NCBI GenBank assembly: GCA_028551475.1
Contig: CM052358.1
Span: 19,060,853-19,124,852, forward strand
Direction: 5' to 3'
From: Casuarina equisetifolia
Lineage: Eukaryota > Streptophyta > Magnoliopsida > Fagales > Casuarinaceae
DNA length: 64,000 bases
Below, in pieces: positions 1 to 9,914 of the stretch (positions are counted from its first letter, which is position 1; each line of letters opens with the position of its first letter). The notes beneath the pieces were generated by a model. It was given only the letters and a program-made list of their open reading frames with translations. It ran no database searches and was not told the origin of the DNA. The translations under genes and the position numbers were made by a program.

Positions 1-68
1 GATATATGGCCATGAGCTAACCATGGCAGCCTTAGGACACTGATACGATTTTTCTGTCTGAAATCCAT
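1..68 (-). CDS. UGT91/94-type glycosyltransferase, N-terminal start, cut by window edge
   Basis: On the minus strand an ATG at 68-66 opens a frame that stays open to the window edge and reads MDFRQKNRISVLRLPWLAHG. Family-1 UDP-glycosyltransferases of the UGT91/94 clade begin this way; they add a sugar to a sugar already on a small molecule, in the cytosol. The WLAHGHI stretch is the start of the acceptor-binding N-terminal domain. About 22 codons are visible, so function cannot be judged. A close copy in opposite orientation starts at 27175 and is truncated, so this one may be the surviving gene. Its upstream flank, up to about position 910, is shared with that copy. Confidence 0.6.
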   Translation of the reverse strand, partial: MDFRQKNRISVLRLPWLAHGHI

Positions 69-1129
69 GGATCTCTTCGGTTGGTGAGACTTGCAGCCTT
101 TTCTCTGATTTATAATCCTTTCCAGGGGAAGGAAAACTTGGAACTCCGAAGTAGCCTTTTCCCCTGTAGAGATGTAGACCTGCTATCAGTGCTTGTCCAT
201 AATAAATTCATTATGTTGTACTGTCATGTTGCCAGGTTTCTTCCGTAATACGTCTTTACCTCTTTAGTGGAACAAATAAACCGAAGAAAAAGCAGCAACA
301 AGATATCATAATTTTCATGATGGACGAAAAAACCATGAGTAAATTGAAGCACCAGTTTTTATTATGACTAAATTAGGTTATTTACAATGGTATATGAAAT
401 AAATCTTACAAAATTTACAAGTACATATGAATATAAAACTAGAATACAATTTAATAAAGAAAAAAAAAGGAGATAATTCAATTACATTTTACCATTGTCA
501 ATAAGAGAAACCCACATGAATTGTAAGTCAAATAACTTTAATTTGTTGAATAATGAGTAGAAAATAACCAACAATGTGAATGGAGACTATAGGACTTCAA
601 ATCTAAGATCAGCAAATTAGTATTCTCTCAAAACTAATTGTAAAAAATCTACAATTTCCTTCTCAATTTGAGTGGCGGCTACTTAAGAACATAAAAGAAA
701 CCTTAAGCATTTTTATAACTTGAGTTGGGTCAATTTCATACTTTAACAATAAATTTATTTATCATATGTTAATGTAGAAATAAGTTAACAAGACTTGAGT
801 TCCTTTGATTTTATATTCAAATTCGAATGTGTATTAAAAAAGAAAATTTAAATAAAAGATAATCCACAAAATTCAAATTTTACTTAACAAAAGCATTGCT
901 GGGTATTTCAACTGGGTGGCTGATTTTAACTACAGGAAGAAGGCAATTGGGGAAAAGGTGGTGCTTCGCTGTCGAATCGGCAGCAGCAGTCTGGCATCCT
1001 GCTTTTATCTTAATAGAAGACTGCGAGCTGTGGATTCCTTGTCTTGCCCAAATTCAAGAATATGAATAAATAATGTGGTCTTTTTCTTTGTTCCTGTTTG
1101 GTGCATTTGCTAGCTGTCGAAGGAGTCTC

Positions 1130-1330
1130 TAGGTCCTGGCCTATAAATGAAGGGAGAAACCAAGGCGGTCAGACGAGAGCCAGTTTTTCGGAACCTCATG
1201 ATTGTTGTAACTTGAACTGGCCAATAAAATGAACGGAGAAGGGAAGACGGACAGTCAACAAGTTTTCTCTTCACACTCTCACTGCTTTCTTTCCCAAATT
1301 CTCTCTGATAATCCATCCACCTGCTTTCTT
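1130..1330 (+). promoter_or_regulatory. Shared CCAAT-box 5' flank, copy 1
   Basis: The plus strand reads CTGGCCAATAAAATGAACGG near 1217-1236, a CCAAT box in the sense direction of the IPT2-type fragment that follows. The same block of about 200 bp recurs upstream of the other IPT2-type fragment (12660-12880) and upstream of UBP16/17-type copies (9010-9430, 14560-14720, 25600-25790), always with CCAAT on the sense strand of the downstream gene piece. Promoter function is inferred from position and the conserved box; no TATA box was identified. Confidence 0.4.
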
Positions 1331-2510
1331 GTCAAGTCTCCCCATAGAAATCATCAACGCCGGTTCCATGCAGGTTTACCGACGCCTGGATCTATCTACT
1401 TGAGGTTCCCTTCCATGAACAGAAGAGTGTATGTGAAGATGTACATTTTCAGCGTCCTTTTAGACATGCTAGAATGCAGAATTGTTGGTTTTCAGTTTTT
1501 ATAACTGCGTAAGTGTGTGCTTGAGCTTCTTTTCTTTTCCATTTTAACCATCAGACTGCTGGACATTTGGCCATTCAGGATTACACATATCATATACAGG
1601 TTCTTACTCTAACCATTTTCATTTTCTATTCTTTTGTAACACTGGAGGACTTCCGTAGCTCTTTTAATTACTCTTAATAATGCCAGCCAATATGAGGTTT
1701 TTTTCTATCATAACTACATTATCTAGAAATTATTTGTCCGTGGGTCTTCTCGTCATTGAAGAAGGACCAAGAACTTGCCTCAGTGACCAAGCATTTTAGT
1801 CGTGATCGAGTTTACGTAATCTGCACCTTTCGTCTGTGCAGATTAGCAAGGAGTTGTCAGATCTTGGAGGCTTAACTGGGCATTTTTTTTCTACAGCATT
1901 TTCGTTTGGTGTTGGTCTTTTGTCTATATATATTCTACTTTCTATGAACTCGGGCTATGTACTGCAGAAGCCCTCTAGTTTTTTTTGTTTGATTTCTTTT
2001 TTTTAAATTATGTCCTGTTTGTGTTTGTCATTTATTGGGGTTCAAGAGGAATTGGACCTCTCTAGTGTTAAATTTGATTGGTAATTATCATAACACCATG
2101 TTCAAACACTTTTTTCACTCGTATATGATGCCTTATTTACTTTTAGACTTGACTTGGCGTCTGGAATTTCAACTCATCAATGCCTCTACTTTCACTGCAT
2201 GCTTATTCCAATTTTATTTTGGTAACTTGTTTACTCTATTCAGGCTCTTGTTAGTCCATTCCTCTTAGATGATTCAGTAGAAGATGCTAATGAATGCTGT
2301 TTAGATGGCCCTAAAAGTAAATAAAAATTCTAAATTCTTTAACTTCTATGCTTGCTTAAAAATATGCCTCACCTCTATGGTGTTGCAGGAGAACATCCAG
2401 AAGATGAGGTAGATTTTGGGAGAGACAGTTCCAGTGGTATTTATGACCGTCTCAACTTGGGTCAAGTTGATAATTTTAGATATGATTGCTGCTTTATATC
2501 ACATGAAAAG
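1318..2510 (+). pseudogene. tRNA dimethylallyltransferase (IPT2-type) fragment, left copy
   Basis: These are remains of a gene for a tRNA isopentenyltransferase, the enzyme that adds a dimethylallyl group to A37 of tRNAs and so feeds cis-zeatin formation. Visible pieces are an exon near 1335-1420 whose reading resembles PIEIINAGSMQVYRRLD (the region just after the P-loop), an exon starting near 2245 with ALVSPFLLDDSVEDANECC, and an exon starting near 2390 with GEHPEDE and then QVDNFRYDCCFI. The P-loop exon part is replaced by the shared 5' flank, and the exon carrying IPVIVGGTNYYI in the other copy is not recognisable here. The catalytic C-terminal half is absent, and the piece runs into a BRCT-protein exon at 2674. 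It is clearly non-functional as an isopentenyltransferase. Confidence 0.7.
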
Positions 2511-2673
2511 ATTAGTTTTGAGGTGTATCATTGGGTGCGATGTCTTATTTATTTATTTTTTCCTGCTCCTTTATGTGATGTCCAGTGGTTATAAATGGGG
2601 GATATTTGATTGCTGGTAATCAAGCAGAACAAAATTGCTTATGAGATTCCCTTTTTTTGATATAAAAAATCAG

Positions 2674-3168
2674 GTGAAAATGCTAAAGCTGGAGATGCTG
2701 ATGACACAATTCCACCTGAGGATGCGTTCGAAACCCAGCTAGTGAATCTTTCTGGGGAAACCCAACTATTGGATATTGGAGGTGAAACCCAAGTACAGGA
2801 ATTTGATGGTGAAACCCAAGTACTGGATATTGGTGGTGAAACCCAACTATTGGATGTTGGAGGTGAAACTCAACTGTTGGATATTGGAGGTGAAACTCAA
2901 CTATGGGATGATCTAGACTGCTTTGACAATATGGGCACCCAAATTGTAAATGAGTTTGATAATGAAGTTTCCTGTGATACTAAAGGCGAGGGAACAGATG
3001 GAACTGAAGTTTTGGTGGACAATGATGAGCAATTCCGTGATGAATCAGCAAGTGGCAGTGGTCAGTCAGTGAACAAGGAGAAGATTCAATATACTTCTCT
3101 TCATGATCATGGTAATAAGGAATTAATGGAGCAGCGTGATCTTTCACCTGTTAAAGAGCATATTCCAG
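2674..3168 (+). pseudogene. Exon of a BRCT-type DNA-repair protein with TQ-cluster repeats
   Basis: An exon with an acceptor ending CAG at 2671-2673 and a good donor (GTGAGT) at 3169 encodes 165 codons in one frame. It begins GENAKAGDADDTIPPEDAFE and then carries six GETQ units at about nine-residue spacing (GETQLLDIG, GETQVLDIG and similar), then an acidic stretch around LWDDLDCFD and FDNEV. This matches my memory of the N-terminus of plant BRCT proteins such as Arabidopsis At3g21480 or At4g03130; TQ clusters are known phosphorylation and FHA-binding sites in DNA-damage proteins. The BRCT domains themselves are absent. The frame stays open to 3395, but the tail past 3170 is probably intronic. 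It sits directly downstream of an IPT2-type fragment, so this is a chimeric assembly of two genes. Transcription is unknown. Confidence 0.6.
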
Positions 3169-3399
3169 GTGAGTCTTTTCTAGAACATTCAACGGCAGCA
3201 ACATTAGTGTCTGTGGCTACGTCTATGGCGATTGGGGTGGTCGAGACTATGATTGAGCTTCATTTCGATGATTCTACTAAGCTAGGTTGTAGATGTAATG
3301 ACTCGGGTTGCAGATTCGGTGGCTTAGATTATAGATTCGGTGACTTAAGCTATAGATCCAATGGAAGCTGGGTATTATCTTGCATTGAAAGCTAGAGAA

Positions 3400-4523
3400 T
3401 GGGCCATTGATCTTTAACAACTTTCTTCTGAACTTAAAAAGAAATCCTAACTTGAAGTTCCATTATTTTCACTAAGTTATCTATTTTCTTGTAGCATAAA
3501 AATCATGCTAAACAGTGAATTACAAATTCAATCAAGAGTTAATTAAAGTCATTGGAGAGATATGAGGCTCATATATTGACAATTGCAAAAAAATGATTTA
3601 CAAGAATTTGGACGTATAAAATCAAAAAGCAAAAGGGGACATAACGTGGGTTGGTGCGATAAGATCATCCCGCATGTGTGAGAACATAATCAAAACAACC
3701 GGGATTCCACAAAATGTGTTGGCCTGGCCCCAAGAGATTCAAGCCCAATAATAAATAACAAAAACAAGGCCAACTTAACTATGATTAAGCCTAAATACAA
3801 ATCAATAATTTGAAAATAAAAAAATAAAAAAACAAATAACTCAATGTGTAGTGTCTTGAAATCTTTCACATATTTTCAAAATTCGTTTCTTTGCTTACAT
3901 TTTAGACAATGTTTCAGTTTTTGAGATATAGTATTATATTCTTTTAGTGTAAAAAAAATATTATCAAATTCTATTTTTTGTAAATTTTTTCAATTGCCAA
4001 AAATAACATAATTGACTTGATGATATCTGGTGGACCTACTAGATATGCTAATCGCATGGTGATTTTATTAAGCGTGCACTAGCCCAAACAGTTCCAACCA
4101 CACAATAGCAGTACATGTTTGTGAACATTCTAATAAGGACATTTCCTTATACCTACTCTCATTTGGTGATCAAAGTTACTAAATGGTCACAATTAGAAAT
4201 AGCCTAGAGTTAATCAAAGTTTGCAAATATTTGTGGTCATAATTAATGAACCAATACCAAATAACTTTTAATTGAAAAGCTCTTGGTTTGTGCATTGTAA
4301 TAGTTAGAAGTGTGGAACCTACTTCGAATTATTTGTCAATTCTATGTTTGAGTCAGTTGGAATTTGTGGGATAATTAAACTAATGTATGGCACTGCATGA
4401 AACAAGCGGGATGCAATTGTCCAGAAACATAAGTGAATTTGGAAATTTTGTGAAAATTTTAGAATGCAAAAAGCTAGTGAAGGAAGTTAATTGCATATAG
4501 CAAAACACAATTTTGAGCTAATT
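3400..4523. other. AT-rich intergenic DNA, no gene seen
   Basis: I see no supported reading frame, RNA gene or element end here. It lies between the chimeric BRCT-type exon and the LTR of the copia fossil. Confidence 0.5.
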
Positions 4524-7035
4524 TGTTAGATTTAGTCAATCTCAAATGAGATCGCAAACCTAGGATTTGCATAGTTAAATCTAAAACACCAAATAAACAT
4601 TACAAAAATAAAATTAGATGAGAAATAAAAAATTTTACTGTAATATTATCCCTTATGAAGATCCATAATTGTCAACTTTGATCTTCAAGTAAGATGCATA
4701 TCCTTTATTCTCATTCCAAAAGCACTAGCTCAATGAGAGAATCTAAAAAGGTTATGGCTTTACAAGAATGAAGCCTCCCGTAACCTTAACTTGAATAATA
4801 TGCTTAAATACTATGAACTATAAGATAAGACCTAGCCCTACCCTTATGTGCTACCCAATTAGGCCTACTCATCACAACCTTATTTGGTTAGCCATGATCC
4901 ACACTAGCCAATCCATATTCTAGAATCCAGTCTCACTTTATTAAACCAACATTAATATAAGCCCACTTTATGGTAAGCTTAACAAAAATAAGCTAACATT
5001 CTTCTACTTTGGCTATATTAATGTGAATAAAATCGTAATAATAATAATAATAATTAGTATTTCAAAGTAATTATATGTGCACACCTTTATGTTGATCTAG
5101 AGACTATTCTAAATAATATTCTCATCACATAAGATTTTAACCTTTGAATCATGGTAGTAGTTATACCTCTTAATTGATACAATACTAATCATGGTCATAA
5201 CAGTTCAAATCTTATTGATATGGATGAATATGGTAGTGTGACAACTATATAACACTCCAACAATCTCTTTATATGTTTTCACTATTGTCAGTCCAATTTT
5301 CTCTCATTCGATGACAAAATGCCATTAAAGAATATATTTTGTGGTTCTAGTAAACCTTTTCACATCTTGTACTTAATAACTCGAGTTTAACTTTATGTGT
5401 TACAAGACATACTTTATAGCTAACTATTAAATGTCTCAACCACTGCTTAAGGTTTACACCTCCCTTAAGACTTCAATATATATACATTATGTATATATAT
5501 AAATTTAATCTATCAACATATAAAGCATCCACATGCTAAATACAGTTAACATAATTTTATAATAGGTAATCTTTATTTTAACAATTTATCCCATGATAAA
5601 TCAATTCATATACAAACTTTACATTATAGTGATCCCACTAGACAATAGAATCCTATAATGCTTTTAAGTTCATAATGATATGTCTCTAAAAACATAAGGC
5701 TTTAGTATGTAGGTGTGCATACATAGCATCTGTAATGAGATTTTAAACTGTAACGTCATTTTTCTTAAGTTTGTCCTCTACAACTCAATTTTTAATTTCT
5801 ATGTTTAGACCATGCGATACCTATATCTTTGTTGATTAACAAGAAGTAACTTTATTATCACAATATAACTTAATAGGTCTAACAAAGAAATAAAAATCTA
5901 TCAACCCTTCAATAAGGTTCTTGAGACAAAACACCTAAATAGCTACCTTATAGCACGTTACAAAATTTTGCCTACATAATTAAAAAAGTCATTGGTTTCT
6001 ATTTTGCACTTTTCATGATGTCGTCCTATCTACTATAAAGGTATCTTTATGTTAATTTCAAATATTATTCTTGCAGCTTACAAGGTATAAATATGTATAT
6101 CCTATTAGCTGCAATTTATCTATACATCTATAGGTCAAATAATAAAAGTTATCTTTAAGCACTTAACAATCTTTTGGTAACAACATAATAATCTTGATCA
6201 AAATCTGATAGACTTTTATCCAAAACCTTATTGAAAATAATGTAAGGTCTAGTACAAACTTAAGTATACACGGCACTTCCTTATGCATTAGAATATGACA
6301 CCTGCTTCTTGGCTCTATATATACTTTACTTTCAAGGCACTATAATCTTAGTCAATTACCTTCAAGGACAAGTAAATTTCTACGTATACAATCTTTATAA
6401 AACATTATTAACATTTGTCTTTTAAGAAAGACTTAATAATCATCAACAATATTTCTTATGGACTACCAAATAATTACATTATACCATGAAATAACCTTTG
6501 ATCATTGCACGTAAGCAAGACATCATTCATATTGGTATATTCTTATTGAACTAAGTATTTATTCATGTATAGCAAAATGTTCTATTCAGTGTAATACCAT
6601 ATAAAGATATAAAGTTTTAAACTTCAAGTACCATTATTGAAAAGCATTCTTTAGTTCATAAATAAACATGAGTCCATATGTATTATATACCTAAGATAAA
6701 GGTCTTCATGTCCATATGGTATAATTTTTACCCATTAGTGTGGTTTTAAACCATTTAATCTTTCTTATCTCTTTAGACTTGTTGTATACATTCACTACTA
6801 ACAAATAACTCTCAACCTTTAGAAAATTCAACAAAATTACAAATACCATAAATGATTGATCAATTTCATTTTATTGCTCATTTCATCTAACCATAAATCT
6901 AACGAAGGAATAACATCCTTATGAGTAATGAGGTCCACCACGATATCAATGTCATAGTCATTTAAAAGACCAAATAATATAAATGAATAATAAGTCTTCT
7001 TTACTTAGTGAACCTCTAATGAAACTACCATAAAC

Positions 7036-7156
7036 AGATCTTGGACCTATGAGACCTTATTTAGAACTTTATCAATAACTAATTGAATTACCTTAGTAGG
7101 TCTCCACTTTAGTCTCATAAGCTCTACATACATCTTACTTTATCATATTTAGCTAT
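7036..7156 (+). repeat. 121-bp direct repeat, copy 1 (copy 2 at 8439-8559)
   Basis: A block starting AGATCTTGGACCTATGAGAC and ending TTTAGCTATA occurs twice in direct orientation inside the copia fossil, apparently without differences. It is about 1.4 kb from its partner. Identity this high inside a heavily decayed element means the second copy arose much later than the insertion. Confidence 0.85.
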
Positions 7157-8255
7157 AGAAAATGTGTAACTTTACTATCTATAACTTTATACTTTTAAAG
7201 CTTTTTATTGATGAAACAAATATCCCTTCAAATGATCTCAAAGTAACTTTAGTTCTCCATTCTTCCTTGTAGAAGTTTAGGTTGAACAAGTTTATTTTTA
7301 TAAAACATCTTACACTTTATGATATTTAAGATTTGATACACTTTTGGTACATAACTCAAAAAGAGTTTGTGAAATAACTAGGCTCAAATACAAAATGATT
7401 TTTTTCAAGCTTGTCCCACAAGAAACTATGTAAATTAATCTTACAAATCATAGTCCTTGACATATTCATAAGAATATAATTACACCTTTTGGCTACACCA
7501 CTCCATTTTGGATTCCCAAGAATCCAAATTAGCTAATTCTCTTAGAATTCTTTTGATAAACATGCTTTTAAACTAACTAGCATCCCATATTTACCATAAT
7601 AGTATCTCCGAATAGAATATGAGAATTTTAATACTCTTTCTCAACTATTTCTCAACCACCATCCCAAGGACTTAAAATTTCTTTAAGAGATTCAGACTCT
7701 TTCTTAATGAGTACATATAACCATTGTAAAACAAAAATAATTTATGAATATGTAGAAATAGAATATTCTTTATAGTGTTTCTATATAAGGGTCTTTAATA
7801 TCAATTATATATGACCTCTAATAGGTCAAAACATTGTACTACAAATCAATTTTGTATTTTGGTCAATTTGCTTCTATAATTATTTACACATATCTCTAGA
7901 TCACCTTTAAGAGTAGATTGAATGTCAAACTTTATCAATCTTTCTACTTTTTACTAGAGATGTGACCAGAACGTTTATATCACAAAGTGTAAAATTTCTT
8001 TGTAGATGAAGGCCTTTAGGAATATCTTTCTCAATTACTAAGAAAGACATATCATTGGGAGATGAACATTGTATTTAATCTATAAAATAAAATGTAGTAA
8101 CTAACTTTATTTAAATTGATAGTCAAGCATTGAAATATTTACCATATATTTCTGGTGCTCCATCGTTCTTTCCTTGTTTTAATAGTTGGATTTTAATTTC
8201 TGAATTTTATGGACTAAGAATATTCCCTTTGAACCCATGTTTCCATCCTTATGGC

Positions 8256-8400
8256 TTGGCTTTGTCACTCGGGTTCCATATTCTCTTTATATAGTTCTAA
8301 TACTTTAGGGATGCTTTTGTGGTTTATTTGGCTTTGTCACTCGGGTTCCATATTCTCTTTATATAGTTCTAATACTTTTAGGGATGCTTTTGTGGTTTAT
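8256..8400 (+). repeat. Tandem duplication, two units of 72-73 bp
   Basis: Two units beginning TTGGCTTTGTCACTCGGGTT start at 8256 and 8328 and are nearly identical, with a one-base length difference in a T run. They lie within the copia fossil, just left of the second copy of the 121-bp repeat. Confidence 0.85.
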
Positions 8401-8438
8401 TTTTTGGTGTCATAGGTGGTACCACACTTGTCCATAAA

Positions 8439-8559
8439 GATCTTGGACCTATGAGACCTTATTTAGAACTTTATCAATAACTAATTGAATTACCTTAGTA
8501 GGTCTCCACTTTAGTCTCATAAGCTCTACATACATCTTACTTTATCATATTTAGCTATA
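8439..8559 (+). repeat. 121-bp direct repeat, copy 2
   Basis: Second copy of the block at 7036-7156. Its flanks differ from those of copy 1: it follows TGTCCATAA and is followed by TTTGGCTTC runs. Confidence 0.85.
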
Positions 8560-8788
8560 TTTGGCTTCTTTGGCTTCTTTCTATTCATGAATCCATGAAT
8601 GGTGAAACCATGATTAGTTGTACTAGTATCTAGCCATTAGAAATTGGATAGCACTTAAGATAAGTTAGATTCATAAACAAAAGCCAAAGAACTATCACTT
8701 TTGACCTCATACTTTAATGACCAAGCCTTATATAGTTGTGGTCTTTCCTAATGTGACCCTTCTTTGTACATAAGAAGTAACAATCACA

Positions 8789-9830
8789 CGCACGCGAAGA
8801 AAAGGAGAACCACCATGCTGCGAAACCCTAGATACCGAATGTTAAGCACTTAGCCTGCACGCAATTCACATCCAGAAAATGAAATCAACAAAACCCTAGG
8901 ATCGCCACCGCTCGTAGATTCGCCGGTGGTGACGATGGTCTTTTTGACTCCGGCAGTGGCGTACGCAGAACAGGAGCCGATCAGAATACAATCCGCAAAA
9001 ACGAAGAGAATTGAGAAGAAAGTAATTGGATTATCAGAGAGAATTTGAGAAAGAAAGCAGTGAGATTGTGATCAGGAAACGCGTTGTGTGTACGGCATCG
9101 CTTCTTGTTGAGAAAGTAAATGAAAACTGATGAAGGTTGAAAATGCAGGGAAACCGAAACCTGTGGGAAAATGCCCAGCGGCAATGTTTGCATTCTCTGA
9201 AAAAAGCTCAACCCTATGAACTGTACATCTTTACAAGTATATACTAGGTTTGAATGAAAGCTAATGGGCCCGTTAGTTAACTAACGGGCCAACCTAAACA
9301 ATGACCCAAAAGGATCCACAACTTATTATATATTTTAACACTTCTCCGTTCATTTTATTGGCCAGTTTACAACGGTCATGAGATTCGCACACAGCTGGCT
9401 CTCGTTGGTCTTGAATGTGACAGTTTCAAACTTTATTTTTTATCTTTTGTTGCGCGAAAAAGAAAGAAATACTGCTTGCAGCAAAATGTAAATTTAAGAG
9501 GATAGAAAATATTTACCAAATGGTGTAGTTCTTTTGAGACTAACTTATTTATATTATTATTTATTATTCTTTTAGGACTATGGGAATTATTCAAATTTTA
9601 TTTATAATAACATTATTCCTTTCAAATAGAAAATAATATAATATAATATTCTACCTTATATTTATCAAATATATAGTTCTTTTTTTTAGAAAAAAAAAAT
9701 TACACCCATTATGTTTATATATTTATTTTCAGATTATTTTATTTTATGCTATTATTAAAAATTCTTTTAGGATTCTAGGGATCATACTAATGAGGGACTT
9801 TTTAGATTAACCAAGGAATGTTAACGAGCA
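8789..9830. repeat. Segmental copy of the UBP16/17 5' end and upstream flank (empty-site paralogue)
   Basis: From CGCACGCGAAG at about 8789 this segment matches 19880-20036 and then continues as 25543 to about 26100, skipping the copia element that lies between them. It holds, on the minus strand, the first codons of a UBP16/17 protein (frame around SMVVLLFFACV), its 5' region, the CCAAT flank near 9345-9380 and AT-rich upstream DNA. The uninterrupted stretch near 8955-8970 is an empty version of the copia target. It shares with the 19.9-kb copy a GTG at the place where the 14.4-kb copy has ATG. Confidence 0.75.
9340..9430 (-). promoter_or_regulatory. Shared CCAAT-box 5' flank, copy 2
   Basis: The plus strand reads TTCATTTTATTGGCCAGTTT, which is a CCAAT box on the minus strand, upstream of the UBP 5' fragment at 8789. 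It matches 25698-25790 closely, including the run GCACACAGCTGGCTCTCGTT. The promoter role is inferred. Confidence 0.35.
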
Positions 9831-9914
9831 ACAATAACCACCACATGTGAAACTACTCTACAGAAGTAAGTGCAAACAAGAGGGACGAGGAAAAGTTTCC
9901 CACATGTTACTGAC

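Larger units (their letters stand above)
1..2510. repeat. Left arm of a composite inverted duplication
   Basis: Bases 1 to about 910 match the reverse complement of about 26515-27245 (UGT start plus upstream flank). Bases of about 880 to 2480 match the reverse complement of about 11240-13110 (IPT2-type fragment plus flank). The overlap near 880-1000 is present in all three places. Identity was judged by eye: long runs match with scattered substitutions and short indels. The left arm therefore keeps two blocks adjacent that are about 13 kb apart on the right. Confidence 0.8.
4524..8785 (-). mobile_element. Decayed Ty1/copia fossil, truncated, with one LTR
   Basis: An old LTR retrotransposon copy lies on the minus strand. 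A probable 3' LTR of about 475 bp spans 4524-4998, with matching ends TGTTAG and CTAACA. Beside it at 4999-5020 is a purine-rich tract (read on the minus strand). Moving right, recognisable remnants are RNase H (PIKLYCDN-like, near 5840-5885), integrase (near 7490-7535) and a gag zinc knuckle (CYF..KKGHIRK-like, near 8700-8780). That order, read on the minus strand, is gag-integrase-RNase H. The gag side stops abruptly at a junction with UBP-like DNA near 8786, so the 5' LTR and primer site are missing. It is heavily broken, with dozens of breaks, and contains internal direct repeats. It looks the oldest of the copia copies here. Confidence 0.65.
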
